15,173 nucleotides of DNA from the NCBI GenBank assembly GCA_015499985.1, contig JAAAUF010000971.1:1-15173 (forward strand), in the 5' to 3' direction. The notes below the pieces were generated by a model. That model searched no databases. It saw nothing but the letters and a program-made list of their open reading frames with translations, and was not told the DNA's origin. The position numbers and the translations under genes were made by a program. Origin of the DNA: Haplosporangium gracile. Its lineage: Eukaryota > Mortierellomycota > Mortierellomycetes > Mortierellales > Mortierellaceae. Of the stretch, positions 1 to 9,900 are shown piece after piece. Within the stretch, counting starts at the first letter, position 1, and the number at the start of each line of letters is the position of its first letter.

Positions 1-22
1 TTTTTTTTTTTTTTTTTTACAG

Positions 23-480
23 CTGTTCTCATACGCCAACTATATCCCATCCCTTGTTTCTTTACGGCCAAGGTCTTCCATGTATTAATTACCACTCTTT
101 TTTTTAAAAAAAAAAAAAAATCTGTAACACAGGCACCTCCGAGCACAGACCATCAAGACGGCCGGAAAAAAACCCACGACCCTAACCGCCCAACAGCTTT
201 CTCGATCCTCAAGGCAGGCGCCCTCAAGAATGCTTCCACAAACGAAAAGATTAAAGCCATGGAACGTAAACTTGCCCAGATGACTGAATCTTCCTCCTCA
301 ACCACAAATAATGACACCTCAGCGCCTGCTCACCCCTCCTTGCCCTCTCGACCAACATCCAATGCCAATGCTCCTGTAGGATCAGGAGCAGGATCATCGT
401 CATCATCACGGACGTCGTCAACAATACACAGAGGAGCAGGGACAGGATCGAATTCTTCTGCCAGGCAACGCCCTTATTAA
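23..480 (+). CDS. 3' end of an unrecognised protein-coding gene (partial)
   Basis: This is the last part of a gene that begins left of the window. The window opens with T18 followed by ACAG, a strong 3' splice site, so an exon appears to start at 23. My preferred model has exons 23-81 and 197-480. The intron 82-196 (115 nt) has donor GTATTA, a CTAAC branch-like motif at 182-186 and acceptor CAACAG. The joined reading contains GQGLPSFSILKAGALKNAS and continues to the TAA at 478-480. The segment at about 205-285 (EKIKAMERKLAQM) looks like a short charged helix. The rest is Ser/Thr/Ala/Gly-rich and probably disordered. An alternative acceptor at 130-132 would make the last exon 133-480, open in the same final frame. 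I do not recognise the family and assign no function. The gene is convergent with the carrier gene ending at 719. Confidence 0.6.
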
Positions 481-515
481 AAAAAAAGCTAAACTCGACC
501 CTCTTCCTTGGGTGA

Positions 516-521
516 AATAAA
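516..521 (+). terminator. Putative poly(A) signal of the partial gene
   Basis: AATAAA lies about 36 nt after the TAA at 478-480 and runs into a long A tract. The position suits a fungal polyadenylation signal. The interval 481-718 is the shared 3' flank of two convergent genes and shows no other coding sequence. Confidence 0.45.
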
Positions 522-718
522 AAAAAAAAACATCGCCACAAAAAGGAAAGAAAAGGGAATGTATTCTACAAGACTCTATGATTTTGTGGTTGCTGTCTAT
601 TGCGTTAAAAAAATATATATATGAATGTAAAAAAGTAATTTGATCCGCTCGATCACCAATCTTTGACGACGACGCGCCGAGGTCAGGAATCTCCGGGTAG
701 CACCTTCCAAGATTAGCC

Positions 719-2753
719 TTAGCTAGATCCAAAAGATCCAGAGTTATAAGGCCACTGCCCAAAATGACGCATATTCTCCTGGAGATGAAGTGCCTGCTCA
801 TATATCACAAACATAAGCGCGCTCTGCAACGAGGTCCAGAACACTCTGGGTCCGACTCCTCTGAACAGTCCCGATACCACGCCATGATGCTTCAAGTTCC
901 ATTTCAGGCCATCCCAGATCCCGACATAGTACTTTTGTGTCGTTGTCGTCGTTGACGATCCAGTTGATATTGCGCCCTATTGTTGCAATGGTTTTTTTTT
1001 CATTTCAGAGGATAAGCGGCGTTAGTAGAAAGTCATGGCAAAGCGAATCAAAAATTACTAATGAGCACCACCAACGCAGCAAAAAAAAAGAAAAAAATAG
1101 TGAGGAAAATCGTACGGATGGCTTCTTGACTTGGGTTTGCAGAAGAGTCTTCATGACATCCAGAGGCGTTGTCAAGAATCCTGCCAATCCTCCTGCAATA
1201 GCACCACACGCCGTCTCAACCGGCAGAGACATTTGTCCATTCGGCCGCGCCTCCCACTTCTTTGCTGCCATCTTGAACTTTTCTACATGATTTCAAAGAG
1301 ATAAATAATTGGATCCTGTTAGTCATTCCGTTTTGTGACAATATCTAAATTCAAAGAAAAAAAAATAACATCGAAACCCCTTCTTGTTAAATTACCGTAG
1401 AATGCAAACTGAAGGGCAGAGAAGGGGACATCACGGAGAAGTGTAGCTCTGTAACCCTGATAGAGGGCACCGACCCCGTCGTACTTGACAATCATCTGAA
1501 GTGCGTGCCAAGTGTTCTTGTAGTTGTATCCGCTGATGAACGAAGGGTTATTGTATCGTCCCTGAAGCTGCATCCTGGTCTTGAGCACCTCTGACGGCAC
1601 ATAGATAAATGACGCCACAAAGTCTCCCAAAGATCCTAATTTGTGGTGAAGTGGACAAATATAAAGATGATCCGTGGTCAGTGGGCACGTTGCTTCTGTC
1701 TTGTCCGTGTCTTCCTATAGGACCATGACAAGTCTCGACCAAAAAAATCAAATATCCACTGTATTCATACCTCCTGCCAAATGAGCCAAAGTATCGGGAA
1801 CTCCTGCAGAGGTCAATGTGCGCTTGGTATATTCATATGTTCCAAAGTACAGCGTCGTTCCTGGTACTATATGAGTTTAACAGTTGAGATGTGGGGGTCA
1901 GCCAAACGCCCCCAAATTTGAGAAACGTGATTGACAAATCAGACAAGTGCTGGGGTTCATGAGGAGGAAACGGAGAGGGATGCTTACAGGAACCGGTCAT
2001 GGCTGGGGCAACTCCACTGTACAGTCCTCTGGTGATTCCTTCCTCGCGCAGGATGGTGCCGTAGGCGTGGAACATGTTGTGGTACTTTGGCGGGTTGGCG
2101 GATGGTTGTCCCTGTAACCGAGTCTTGACCGTATCCACACTGCGCATGTGAACGAACCAATTTTACAAAATAGCAATAGAAATGCCCCAGGAAAAGGAAT
2201 GACAATAGAATGGATTAGCGAATATGTTGTTGAATCTTCTGCAGTGACTCAAGATACAAGCAGGAGAGACAGAGCCCGGCCATGCTGTTCCAATGCAAAT
2301 GCAGCCTCCCGTCGCGCTATCACTTCCTCGAAAACAACAGAAAAAAACCTGATCCAGTTGCCCATACCTGTGCATCAAAAAGTCGGCAATCGTGCCTCCC
2401 ATTCCTCCCGCAATCAGGACCTATAATTCGTCAAGAATAAAAAGTCAAACGTTGATGATGAGTTCTCTGTTACTTCGTTACCGATGAACAGATCAACATA
2501 ACCTTCCGTCTCCCTCTCGACTCGCTTTCTTATTTCAAGAACATACATCGATGTAGGGAGGATCCTTCTCGACCTCCTTGTCATGTAAACCAGTTGGGGG
2601 TAATGAGCGTTGTATGGATTCCGAGGGCAGTTGTGAAAAGACGCTGAGGTTGCTATGGCTTTTGTTCTTGTCCTCGTTGTTGCTACTACTGTTCAAAGGA
2701 GTGTCGGAGGAGGAGGCTACGACGGGGGTTGTATGGATGCCATCGCGGGTCAT
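719..2753 (-). CDS. MME1: Mitochondrial carrier (SLC25) family protein, Mme1-like
   Basis: Seven exons on the minus strand: 2753-2547, 2420-2368, 2139-1988, 1866-1771, 1635-1396, 1282-1116 and 976-719. They join in phase to 390 aa. This is an inner-membrane solute carrier with three repeats. The signature motifs are SVDTVK (87-92), PSEVLK (183-188) and PLDVMK (289-294). Each repeat ends in a membrane helix segment such as LYFGTYE, LQFAFYE or LMFVIYE. The stretch QGRYNN...SGYNYKN after the second motif recalls yeast Mme1 (YMR166C), described as a mitochondrial magnesium exporter. The substrate here is inferred from that resemblance only. The first signature has Ser instead of the usual Pro. 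R237-D238 is an R-[DE] pair in the fourth helix, a region that contributes to substrate binding in this family. Residues 1-69 are polar and Ser-rich, as a variable N-terminal extension would be. I chose the ATG at 2753. An in-frame ATG at 2987 would add 78 low-complexity residues. Acceptors are all TAG except one CAG at 2140-2142. Confidence 0.9.
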
Positions 2754-3220
2754 GGCACTCTCTTTGTCTGGCAGTTTCTTTTGTGATGATAAGGCGGGAG
2801 AGTGTGTGTATGCGTAAACGTTGAATCCTGGAAGTTGCTCCTGTTGATGGTGATTTTTTTTTTTTCCTGTTGGGGTTGTGAGTGGCGGGAGATGTTTTGT
2901 TGGAAACTTGGACGAAAAGAAAAAGGAGCTGAGTCGAGAACACAAAGAAAAGCGCTTTCCTTTCTCACCCGCATTGCCCAAAGTCATCACGTGCTCCAAC
3001 CATCCACCTTTATGCCAAAAAAAATTATATGTCTATTTCATAATAGGCGTAGATATTGTGGGTTAAACGAGGAGGAATGTTATTAAGGAAGTAGGAAGAA
3101 AAAAACACGAACGACGACGCACTACCTAGACGAACGATGGTTCTTCTAGGGAAACAAAGGCAAGACCAAACAACAATGAAAAGAAAATGGCTCGTTGTAG
3201 ATGCGGCGGTACTCCCCGAG

Positions 3221-3250
3221 GATTTTACATCTTTACAAAGGTGTAAAATC
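3221..3250. repeat. Perfect 9-bp inverted repeat with 12-nt loop
   Basis: GATTTTACA at 3221-3229 is the exact reverse complement of TGTAAAATC at 3242-3250. It lies about 470 bp upstream of the carrier ATG. It could be a dimeric protein-binding site or a hairpin in a leader or antisense transcript. Such a repeat can also arise by chance in AT-rich spacer. Confidence 0.6.
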
Positions 3251-4465
3251 TCCATTTAATGACATCAAACGACCGACAGGCAGAGGAAAGAATTACCAAT
3301 CAAAACGGTGTTTGTAGCTGGTATCGAACAAGTACTGTGTGGCAAACAATCGTTATCGGACTCGATTCGGATGTCATCCAACTGACTATGGTTGTTAGCT
3401 CGCAATGACCAACAATGAACGACACTGCACAAAAAACGAAGAGAGTTTGAAAATCAAAGATGGTCACAGCGCGAAAATGCCATAGTTACGCGTTTCAGTT
3501 TTTTTTTCAGTAACAATTGGATTGGGTGTTGTCCTGTCTCTATTCCCCACTCTCCTCTCCAAGTTTGAAAAGTGCGAAAAAAAAAAGGTTTAGAGGTTCA
3601 TCCCGTCAATCCAAAAAAAACCTCCCCTACTGCTAGGGTTGCATGCCCGCCCTAAAATCATAACATCTACAGTTTTATTTTGGCGTGCCTCTTTTTTTCC
3701 TAAGTCATCGAAGCCCGATTGAGGCTACGGCGAATGTTCTTTCGAAGGTTTATTCTCTTAAAACCCTCTTCTTTTCACCCTGAGAGAGAGGTTGGGCGGA
3801 TGAAATAAAGTCTTTAATCTTATTGCGTTTCTGTGTCTTCATTTCTTCCTCGCCTCTTCCTCCATAGTCCCATCTTACTTTTTTTGTCATGCATAAACGA
3901 TCGTTCACCCTATCACACATTCTTTCTCTTTGTCTATGTGTGTAGTACAAAAAAAACCGGTTTAGAATTCAGGTCTAAATAAGCACAATCACGCAGAAAG
4001 AAGAAACAAAAAGAAAACCGTCCTCCGCTTGCGTGTAGATCCCCTCCTTGCCCTATGTCCAGCCATTTAACTAATTGCTCATAGCATGCCAATGCCAGAG
4101 GATAATAGAGGATAGGGTGGAATGGAGAGCGATAACGAAGGAGGACTATCGATGGAGGAAAATGGGGAAAAGATGCCTTCAAACAAAAAAAGAAAAGAAA
4201 GCAGCTTGGGCCTGTCAATGGGACGGGATGTACCAATAGAAAAGATAAGGAATAGAAGAGAGTGCCACGACGTTGGTGGAATCCTAACGGCCTCCTATAA
4301 TGCACTCCATGTAATAATTGACCATTCACGACAAAGTACGGGAAAGCAAAGAGAAAACTTATTATATCTCTCGACGGGATGGTGAAGGGAGCAACATTCA
4401 GTAGTGTCAATGACTAGAGAGATGGCTTGACTTCCTCTCACTGTGGAAAAACGTGACAGCTCCGA

Positions 4466-4471
4466 TTTATT
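4466..4471 (-). terminator. Putative poly(A) signal of the CUS2-like gene
   Basis: TTTATT on the plus strand reads AATAAA in the sense of the minus-strand gene. It lies about 40 nt after that gene's TAA at 4512-4514, a suitable distance for a fungal polyadenylation signal. Confidence 0.5.
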
Positions 4472-4511
4472 TTTCGATCAACCCTTCACAACCAACACAT
4501 AATTAGCAAGC

Positions 4512-6409
4512 TTATGGAGTAGGTGCATCAGCCGCAAGCCGGACCTGCTCCTTCCCTTCGTCCTCCTTCCGGTCGTCCGCAGAACTCTCTGAGGCCCTCC
4601 TTTCGGCTTTACTCTTCTCCTCCTCAGCCTCAAGCCACTTGGCATACCGATCCAACCGCTGCTTCTCCTCCTCTTCAAGTTCCTCCTTGGACTTTTGCGA
4701 CTCATACCTCGTATGACCATCATAGATCTCGGCGACAACACGCTGGCCTGCAAAGAACCGTCCTGACATCAGTTTCACACAGAGGTCTGCCGATTCCTTA
4801 TCCTTATACCTCACCGACACCACACCCTCCGGGTGATGCTATAATAGAATAAGGAAAAGGTAAGGGTTAATGATCAGCATACAAAACATTAGTTTTTTTC
4901 ACAACACAACTATTATCAAAACCAGCAATAAAATACTTACGTCGTAAATAATGACATTGGTGACTTCACCGACCTTTTCGCACTCTTCACGAATATCCTC
5001 CTTCAGATCTAGTAACAATGTCGGATCGGCTTCAAGTTCCTGGAGTGTGAACATGTGCTTGAGAATGCACACCTTGTTCCACTTATCCGCCTTTACCAAG
5101 TTCTCATCATCAAACCAGTCCAGCTTCTTTTCCAGTTTTTGATACTTCTTCTGGACCTTCTTCTTGCGTTCATCCGTCAGTCCTGCGGGAGTTGCCGTCC
5201 GCTCCTTCTCCTTGAACTGTGCCTATACTCCCATAGAAGGATATCGCAAAGGAAAGTCAATATCCACATTAACAAGGTTTCTAAAACAAACAATCGACAT
5301 TCCGTTTCCAAACGATCGAAATAGCAAACAAAAAAAAAAAAGGTTTAACAAGTGTTACTTACTTGTTGAACACGGATGCGGCCATTCTCGACTCCCGGCC
5401 GGTACTCAGTATCATCCAAGAGGTCTATTGCTAATGCCACGGATTCTGAACGCAGGTATGTCACCAATCCTTCGCCGTTCCTCTGCCCCTGGCTGTTGGT
5501 GTACAATTTGATCCTTGGTTTTTCTATCAGTGTAGTTGCAATTGAGAAAAATATTAGTCAAAGGCGTGAGAATCAACAAAAAAAACCAGAATAGTGACCC
5601 TATAAAGACATCAGGGCGCGGTTCCAAATAAACAAACGTACTCAAGTAATTCAGACCAAAGTAAATACTTACCATTCTCATCCTCCATAAAGACGCCCCC
5701 CTTCTTAAACACATCCATCATCTCCTCCAAATCCGTGTCCAGCGGTAGACCCGTCACAAAGACAGACGAAATCGGCTTGGGTTTCCGTTCACTTTTACCC
5801 TTCGGCTGCTTCTGCTTCTTGTTAGCGTACCTGTTATTCGATCCATCAGTTTGTCCAGGGATCGACGCCAGTCCTGGGGGGTAATGGTCATCCAGACCCA
5901 GGATCTCGTGCGCGTCGCCCCTATCCTCGTCCTGTTCTTCTTCGTCATCGTCGTCGTCATGGTTGTTGCTGCTGTAATGGAATCCTGCGTTCTTTGTAAC
6001 AGCCGCGGTACCGGCGTTGTGGTGGTATATGTCGTTCGTGCTATCGTTCTTGCGCTTCTGCCGCCTTGCGTTCTCTGCATACACCGATTCCTATTGTTTA
6101 AACATTGTGTCAAAAAGCAACAATATTAATAATTAAAACCTTTTGAGCGTCTTTTCCTTTGCTAACATCAAAGTGTTTCCACAGCAGAATAAAAGGTAGC
6201 AAAAGGGTAAGCAAAAATAAGTCATACCAAGTTATCCGGGATCGTTTCGCCATAAGCGGACTGCTGTGCCTGGATCAATTGCTCGTTAAACTAATCAGCA
6301 TCATATAAATAAACATCCACAAAGGATTAGCAAAATACGTTCCTAGAACCTTACCCACACCTCATATCATCCTGTGTTTATCATTCAGTACTATCACATT
6401 AGCCACAAA

Positions 6410-6443
<34 letters not shown>

Positions 6444-6736
6444 CTGTGCGTTTTTGGTAAGAGGGTGGCAGAGTTCTTTACCATAGGAAACCACGCCTTC
6501 AAGTTCTCGTCGTACTCGAACGAGATCCCCTCGGCATCGGTGTATGTCCACCGTCCGGTTTCTTCGATATAGTGCATGTTCTGCTGTGCCACCTGCGGTC
6601 CTCCTGCAGACTCGGTATTGGCTTTTACTCCTGCTGTAGTTACATCAGAAAGAGAAGCTGCGCCCGCATCGTAATCTCCTTCAGTCCATGTCGCGCTGCT
6701 GTTGCTTTGGTCGTAATCCTGTTCGGGCGCGCTCAT
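4512..6736 (-). CDS. CUS2: Tat-SF1/Cus2-like U2 snRNP-associated splicing factor
   Basis: Six exons on the minus strand: 6736-6482, 6290-6228, 6090-5673, 5523-5363, 5222-4941 and 4838-4512. They join in phase to 501 aa from an unambiguous ATG. The family (human HTATSF1, yeast Cus2) binds SF3B1 in the U2 snRNP in the nucleus and acts in early spliceosome assembly. Visible parts in order: an acidic, Ser-rich N-terminus; an aromatic YIEETGRWTYTDAEG...AWFPM segment (56-85) matching the Tat-SF1 N-terminal element; an Asp/Glu run (151-160); a basic Lys-rich stretch (196-212); a first RRM (about 215-299) with RNP2-like VFVTGLP (216-222) and weak RNP1-like GEGLVTYL (262-269); a basic linker; and a second domain (about 350-435) of the U2AF-homology-motif type. 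The second domain contains VCILKHMF and the R-x-F motif in GRFFAGQ (R420, F422). The tail is Glu/Lys-rich. Intron 1 carries a GA/CT microsatellite. The gene lies 244 bp downstream of the large regulator, in the same orientation. Confidence 0.93.
6412..6441. repeat. (CT)n microsatellite in CUS2-like intron 1
   Basis: An uninterrupted run of 15 CT units on the plus strand, read as (AG)n in the transcript. It sits 40 nt inside intron 1 (6291-6481, the longest intron of this gene), counted from the donor GTAAAG. Purine-rich runs near a donor can affect splicing. No function is shown here. Confidence 0.95.
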
Positions 6737-6935
6737 CGCGTTTTTTTTTGGTTTAATTCCGAGAGGGAGAATCTAGTAGTGTTATTGTGTGCGCGTCCTT
6801 TGCACTTGTTCCTGAAGTTTTCGACTGCCTTCGTTGAAGAGGTGTGTGGGTGCAGCGGAATAAAAGATGTCTAAAGAGATGTGCGTTCGTAGGAGGCGAG
6901 TTTTTCTTTTTGCTTCTTTTATGCTTCTTTTCCAT

Positions 6936-6960
6936 TTGGCAGTCTGATCGTGACTGCCAA
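6936..6960 (-). promoter_or_regulatory. Perfect stem-loop just after the regulator's stop codon
   Basis: TTGGCAGTC and GACTGCCAA are exact reverse complements (9 bp) separated by a 7-nt loop. In the transcript of the minus-strand regulator the stem begins 21 nt after the TAG stop (6981-6983). It also lies about 200 bp upstream of the CUS2-like ATG. It may be a 3'-UTR hairpin, an element for 3'-end formation between two closely spaced tandem genes, or a palindromic factor-binding site in the CUS2-like promoter. The remainder of 6737-6980 shows no other feature. Confidence 0.65.
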
Positions 6961-6980
6961 CGTTCTCTAATTACAATTTT

Positions 6981-9900
6981 CTAGCGGTATTTCCGCCGAA
7001 CGGGGTCTCGTATTAGTTCAGAGTACCCCGAAAACGTCGTCTCGTCCGCATCTTCATGGCCATCATTCCTGCTGCTCTGGGGCCCAAGAGCAGCACGCGT
7101 GTCTGTTGGTGGCCATTCCTGTGACGGTGGTGGCTGGGATGTCGGTGTTGTTGTATGTGGATATGCAGACTGGACAGGTACTAGAGGATGAGGTATCGGC
7201 ATCGAACGATGTTGTGGGAGCGAGTGAGATGATAGAGTTGGATCATAGCTTGTTGGGATCTCTTGATTGCGATAGAGCCGAGCGTCCTGCTGTTGTGAAT
7301 GAGGCGATGGAGGCAGGGGATACACTGACCGATAGAGCGAATAGGGCTGATGTCTCTCTAAAGGCCTCCCTTGCTGGGGGTGCTCAGTGGAACGGTACTG
7401 ACGATGATAATCCACAGGAGGCTGCTGCTCGCCACCAAGAGGATGTTGCTGCTGGTCTCTTGGAGACCCAGGCTGGGTATACCGCATGGACGGCGTAATA
7501 CCAGACAATCCCAAGTCTACACCTTGTTCCTGTCGCTCCAGTGCATGAGTGCTGCTACTCTGACGCTTCTCCAAGAGCCGAGAGTTGCCTTGTCCGTCCT
7601 GATGCAATGGGTCCAAGTTGTAGGCAACCGCTGCTCTGTAAGCAGCACTACTCCTACTTTCCGCCGATATTCCCTGCCCAGAGTCAGGCCCCCTCTGCAA
7701 ATAGACGTGTCCCGAATCCGCCACAGCGCCACCACCTCTACTTCGAAGAAGAAGAGCAGCGTGCTCATCTCCGACACTTGCATACATTGAGACCGAGGGT
7801 CGTTTCCGTCCTGCATATAGTGATGGCGTCAGTTCTGCACGACCTTCTGACGACACGCTGCCCTTGTTCTGACCACCACCACCACCCAAAAACGGTTCTT
7901 CAGAACCAGATCCTGTCCCACGATCACGACCCAGAGCTTCCCGAAATCGTGGCGACTCCTGCCAGATCACGACCGAAGATCGTCTGCTGCCGGCTCGACT
8001 GCTCGGCATAGCAATGGGTCTGGCTGTTGTCGATTGAGGCGAGATAGACCATTGAGGTGAACTCATGTCGACAACACTCTGAGACGACTCCTGTTCAGGC
8101 AGCCCCATCTTCATGGTATCTCCGCGACTTGGCTGCTCCATGGGTGTGCGAGTAGGGACGGTTGAAAGGCTCATCATGCTCTCATCTATAGAGTGTCGAT
8201 GATAACTGTGGTGGTGATGTTGTTGATACTGGTGTCTGAGCCGAGCTTGTTCCTCTAGGCGCGATTCGTACCCCAAACGGGCGCGTACACTCTCTGGGTC
8301 TTGTCGGTGCGAAGGTGGTAGTGCAGCGTCCGGAGAATCAAGAGGTGGCTCTCTTAGCCTATCCGCAGGAAAAGTCGGTGCTCCTTGTGCCAAAGCTCTC
8401 GAAGCGTACTCTGGACTCAAATGCGTGGCCGATGTTGACACACCAGACGAAAAATAACTGTCGGTATGCTGTACAGAGAAGAACAGCCTCTTAGGATCCT
8501 GCTCAGCAGCAACACTTGAATCTAGGTGACGGGAAGGGTGATGAGGGCCATGAAGACGCGAAGGGAACTGATCGTAAAAGTCGGATAACTGTTGCTGGGC
8601 TCTGTATGGATCCATGTCGCGTCTTGTGTTGCTTTGCAGTCGTATCTCTCGGAGATGCCGTGTCTCTTTGGGGCTTCGTTGGTCATGCTCCTTGGGGCGG
8701 GTATGGGGACCAGATTGTTGACTTGAATGCTCGGACGCGGTTCTCCACAGTGGAGCTCCATGCTGGTGCGACTCGTCATGTCGTGCATATTGAGTATTGC
8801 TAGTGTCTTGGCGTTCGCTGGCCAGCAGAGAACGACCTGATCCAGTCATGAAGCCTCTATCGTGAGATACTGCAGTACCATAGGCACTTGAGGTTGACGG
8901 AAAGACGGACGGTCGTAGTTGGTCGGACCTAGGGAGAGCAGAATCCCCATCGTAATGAAAGGATTGTCCTGGACCATAAAGCTCAGTCCCTGGCATATCT
9001 GGAGGCCACGCCGATCCAGTAGTAGGTGAGGAGGAAGGAAGGGCCATCGGAGCTCGAGATTGAAAGCCATCGTCATGTGCTGGGACGCCTCGGTGGTGAT
9101 GGCTATCATAAGTTGTCCATGAGCTTTCTTGATGTGGTGGGAAGGTATTCATTGATCGGTGGTATAATGGGCGCTGTAGGTCTGCGCGTGATTGTCGAGG
9201 CGAGAGAGGATGAGGGTGAGTGTCCGAAGGGGGCCGGTAGTCTTGTATGTGGAGTAAATGTGAATCTGCAAGCTCGCGTCTGGCTAGTGGCGGCAAGGGT
9301 GAGCGCTGACTCGTGACAGGATGGGACTGGACATCGGTGAAGGAGACATGGTGGGCGTTCGGACTCTCTGTTCTGAGCGATAGGACGGATATGGATGAGG
9401 AACGAGATCTGTCGCCTTCATACTCATCCCGAGCTAGTGAATGGGCTTGATTCGTCAACATCTCCATCCCATGCGGCGGACCCTCCGGAGGGCGATTGTA
9501 GGCCAAAGCATTAGTTGCTAGACTTGGAAGTGTTGTCGGTGACTCGAGAGAAAGAGCGAGTAATGACGCAGCAGCACCATCCTGCAGGGGGCTGACAGGA
9601 GCTATTCTTACGGCGTGCTTTGTGTCCGGCTCATCTGCCTCGAATATTGTTGGATGAGAACCTTCCTGTGCCGAGGTTGTCGATGAACTGTAGTCGGATG
9701 CCAAAGAGATCTCACGCTTGGTCCTTGATGGTGCAGAAAATACTGGCGACTCCATCGACACACTCGAAACGGAAGACGTCCGTGGACGGAAGCTCTCTAC
9801 CGGCGTGGCAATTAAATAAGCGGCAATTAGAAATTGGTGGCAAAATAGACCCAACAATATCTGCATGCATACATACACTCCCTTTTAAACCCACCTTTGG

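Larger units (their letters stand above)
2754..4511. other. Intergenic spacer: carrier upstream region and CUS2-like 3' flank
   Basis: About 1.76 kb without a supported gene. It should hold the promoter and leader of the minus-strand carrier (right of 2753) and the 3' untranslated end of the minus-strand CUS2-like gene (left of 4512). It is rich in A and T homopolymers. It contains one perfect inverted repeat (3221-3250) and one ATG-initiated plus-strand reading frame, 4122-4385, of 87 codons. That frame is charged at its start, has no recognisable domain and lies antisense to the expected 3' flank of the neighbour. I do not call it a gene. Confidence 0.6.

Noticed and set aside
1..18. T18 at the window start as a retrotransposon poly(A) tail
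   Set aside because: It runs directly into ACAG and a plausible exon, so it fits a polypyrimidine tract at a 3' splice site; no element sequence or target duplication is visible.
2461..2520. Short ORF-like stretch reading [10 protein letters not shown] before a GTAACG donor, as an extra carrier exon
   Set aside because: Its phase does not fit the next exon, while the canonical GTATGT donor at 2546 joins to the 2420 exon in frame and gives the expected YIDVLIAGG reading.
2754..2987. N-terminal extension of the carrier from the in-frame ATG at 2987
   Set aside because: The added residues are low-complexity and contain Lys and His runs from A/T tracts; the Ser-rich N-terminus from 2753 is sufficient. 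It cannot be excluded without transcript data.
3580..3680. GGTTCATCCC, resembling a tRNA B box
   Set aside because: It departs from the B-box consensus, and no A box, acceptor stem or anticodon arm can be folded around it.
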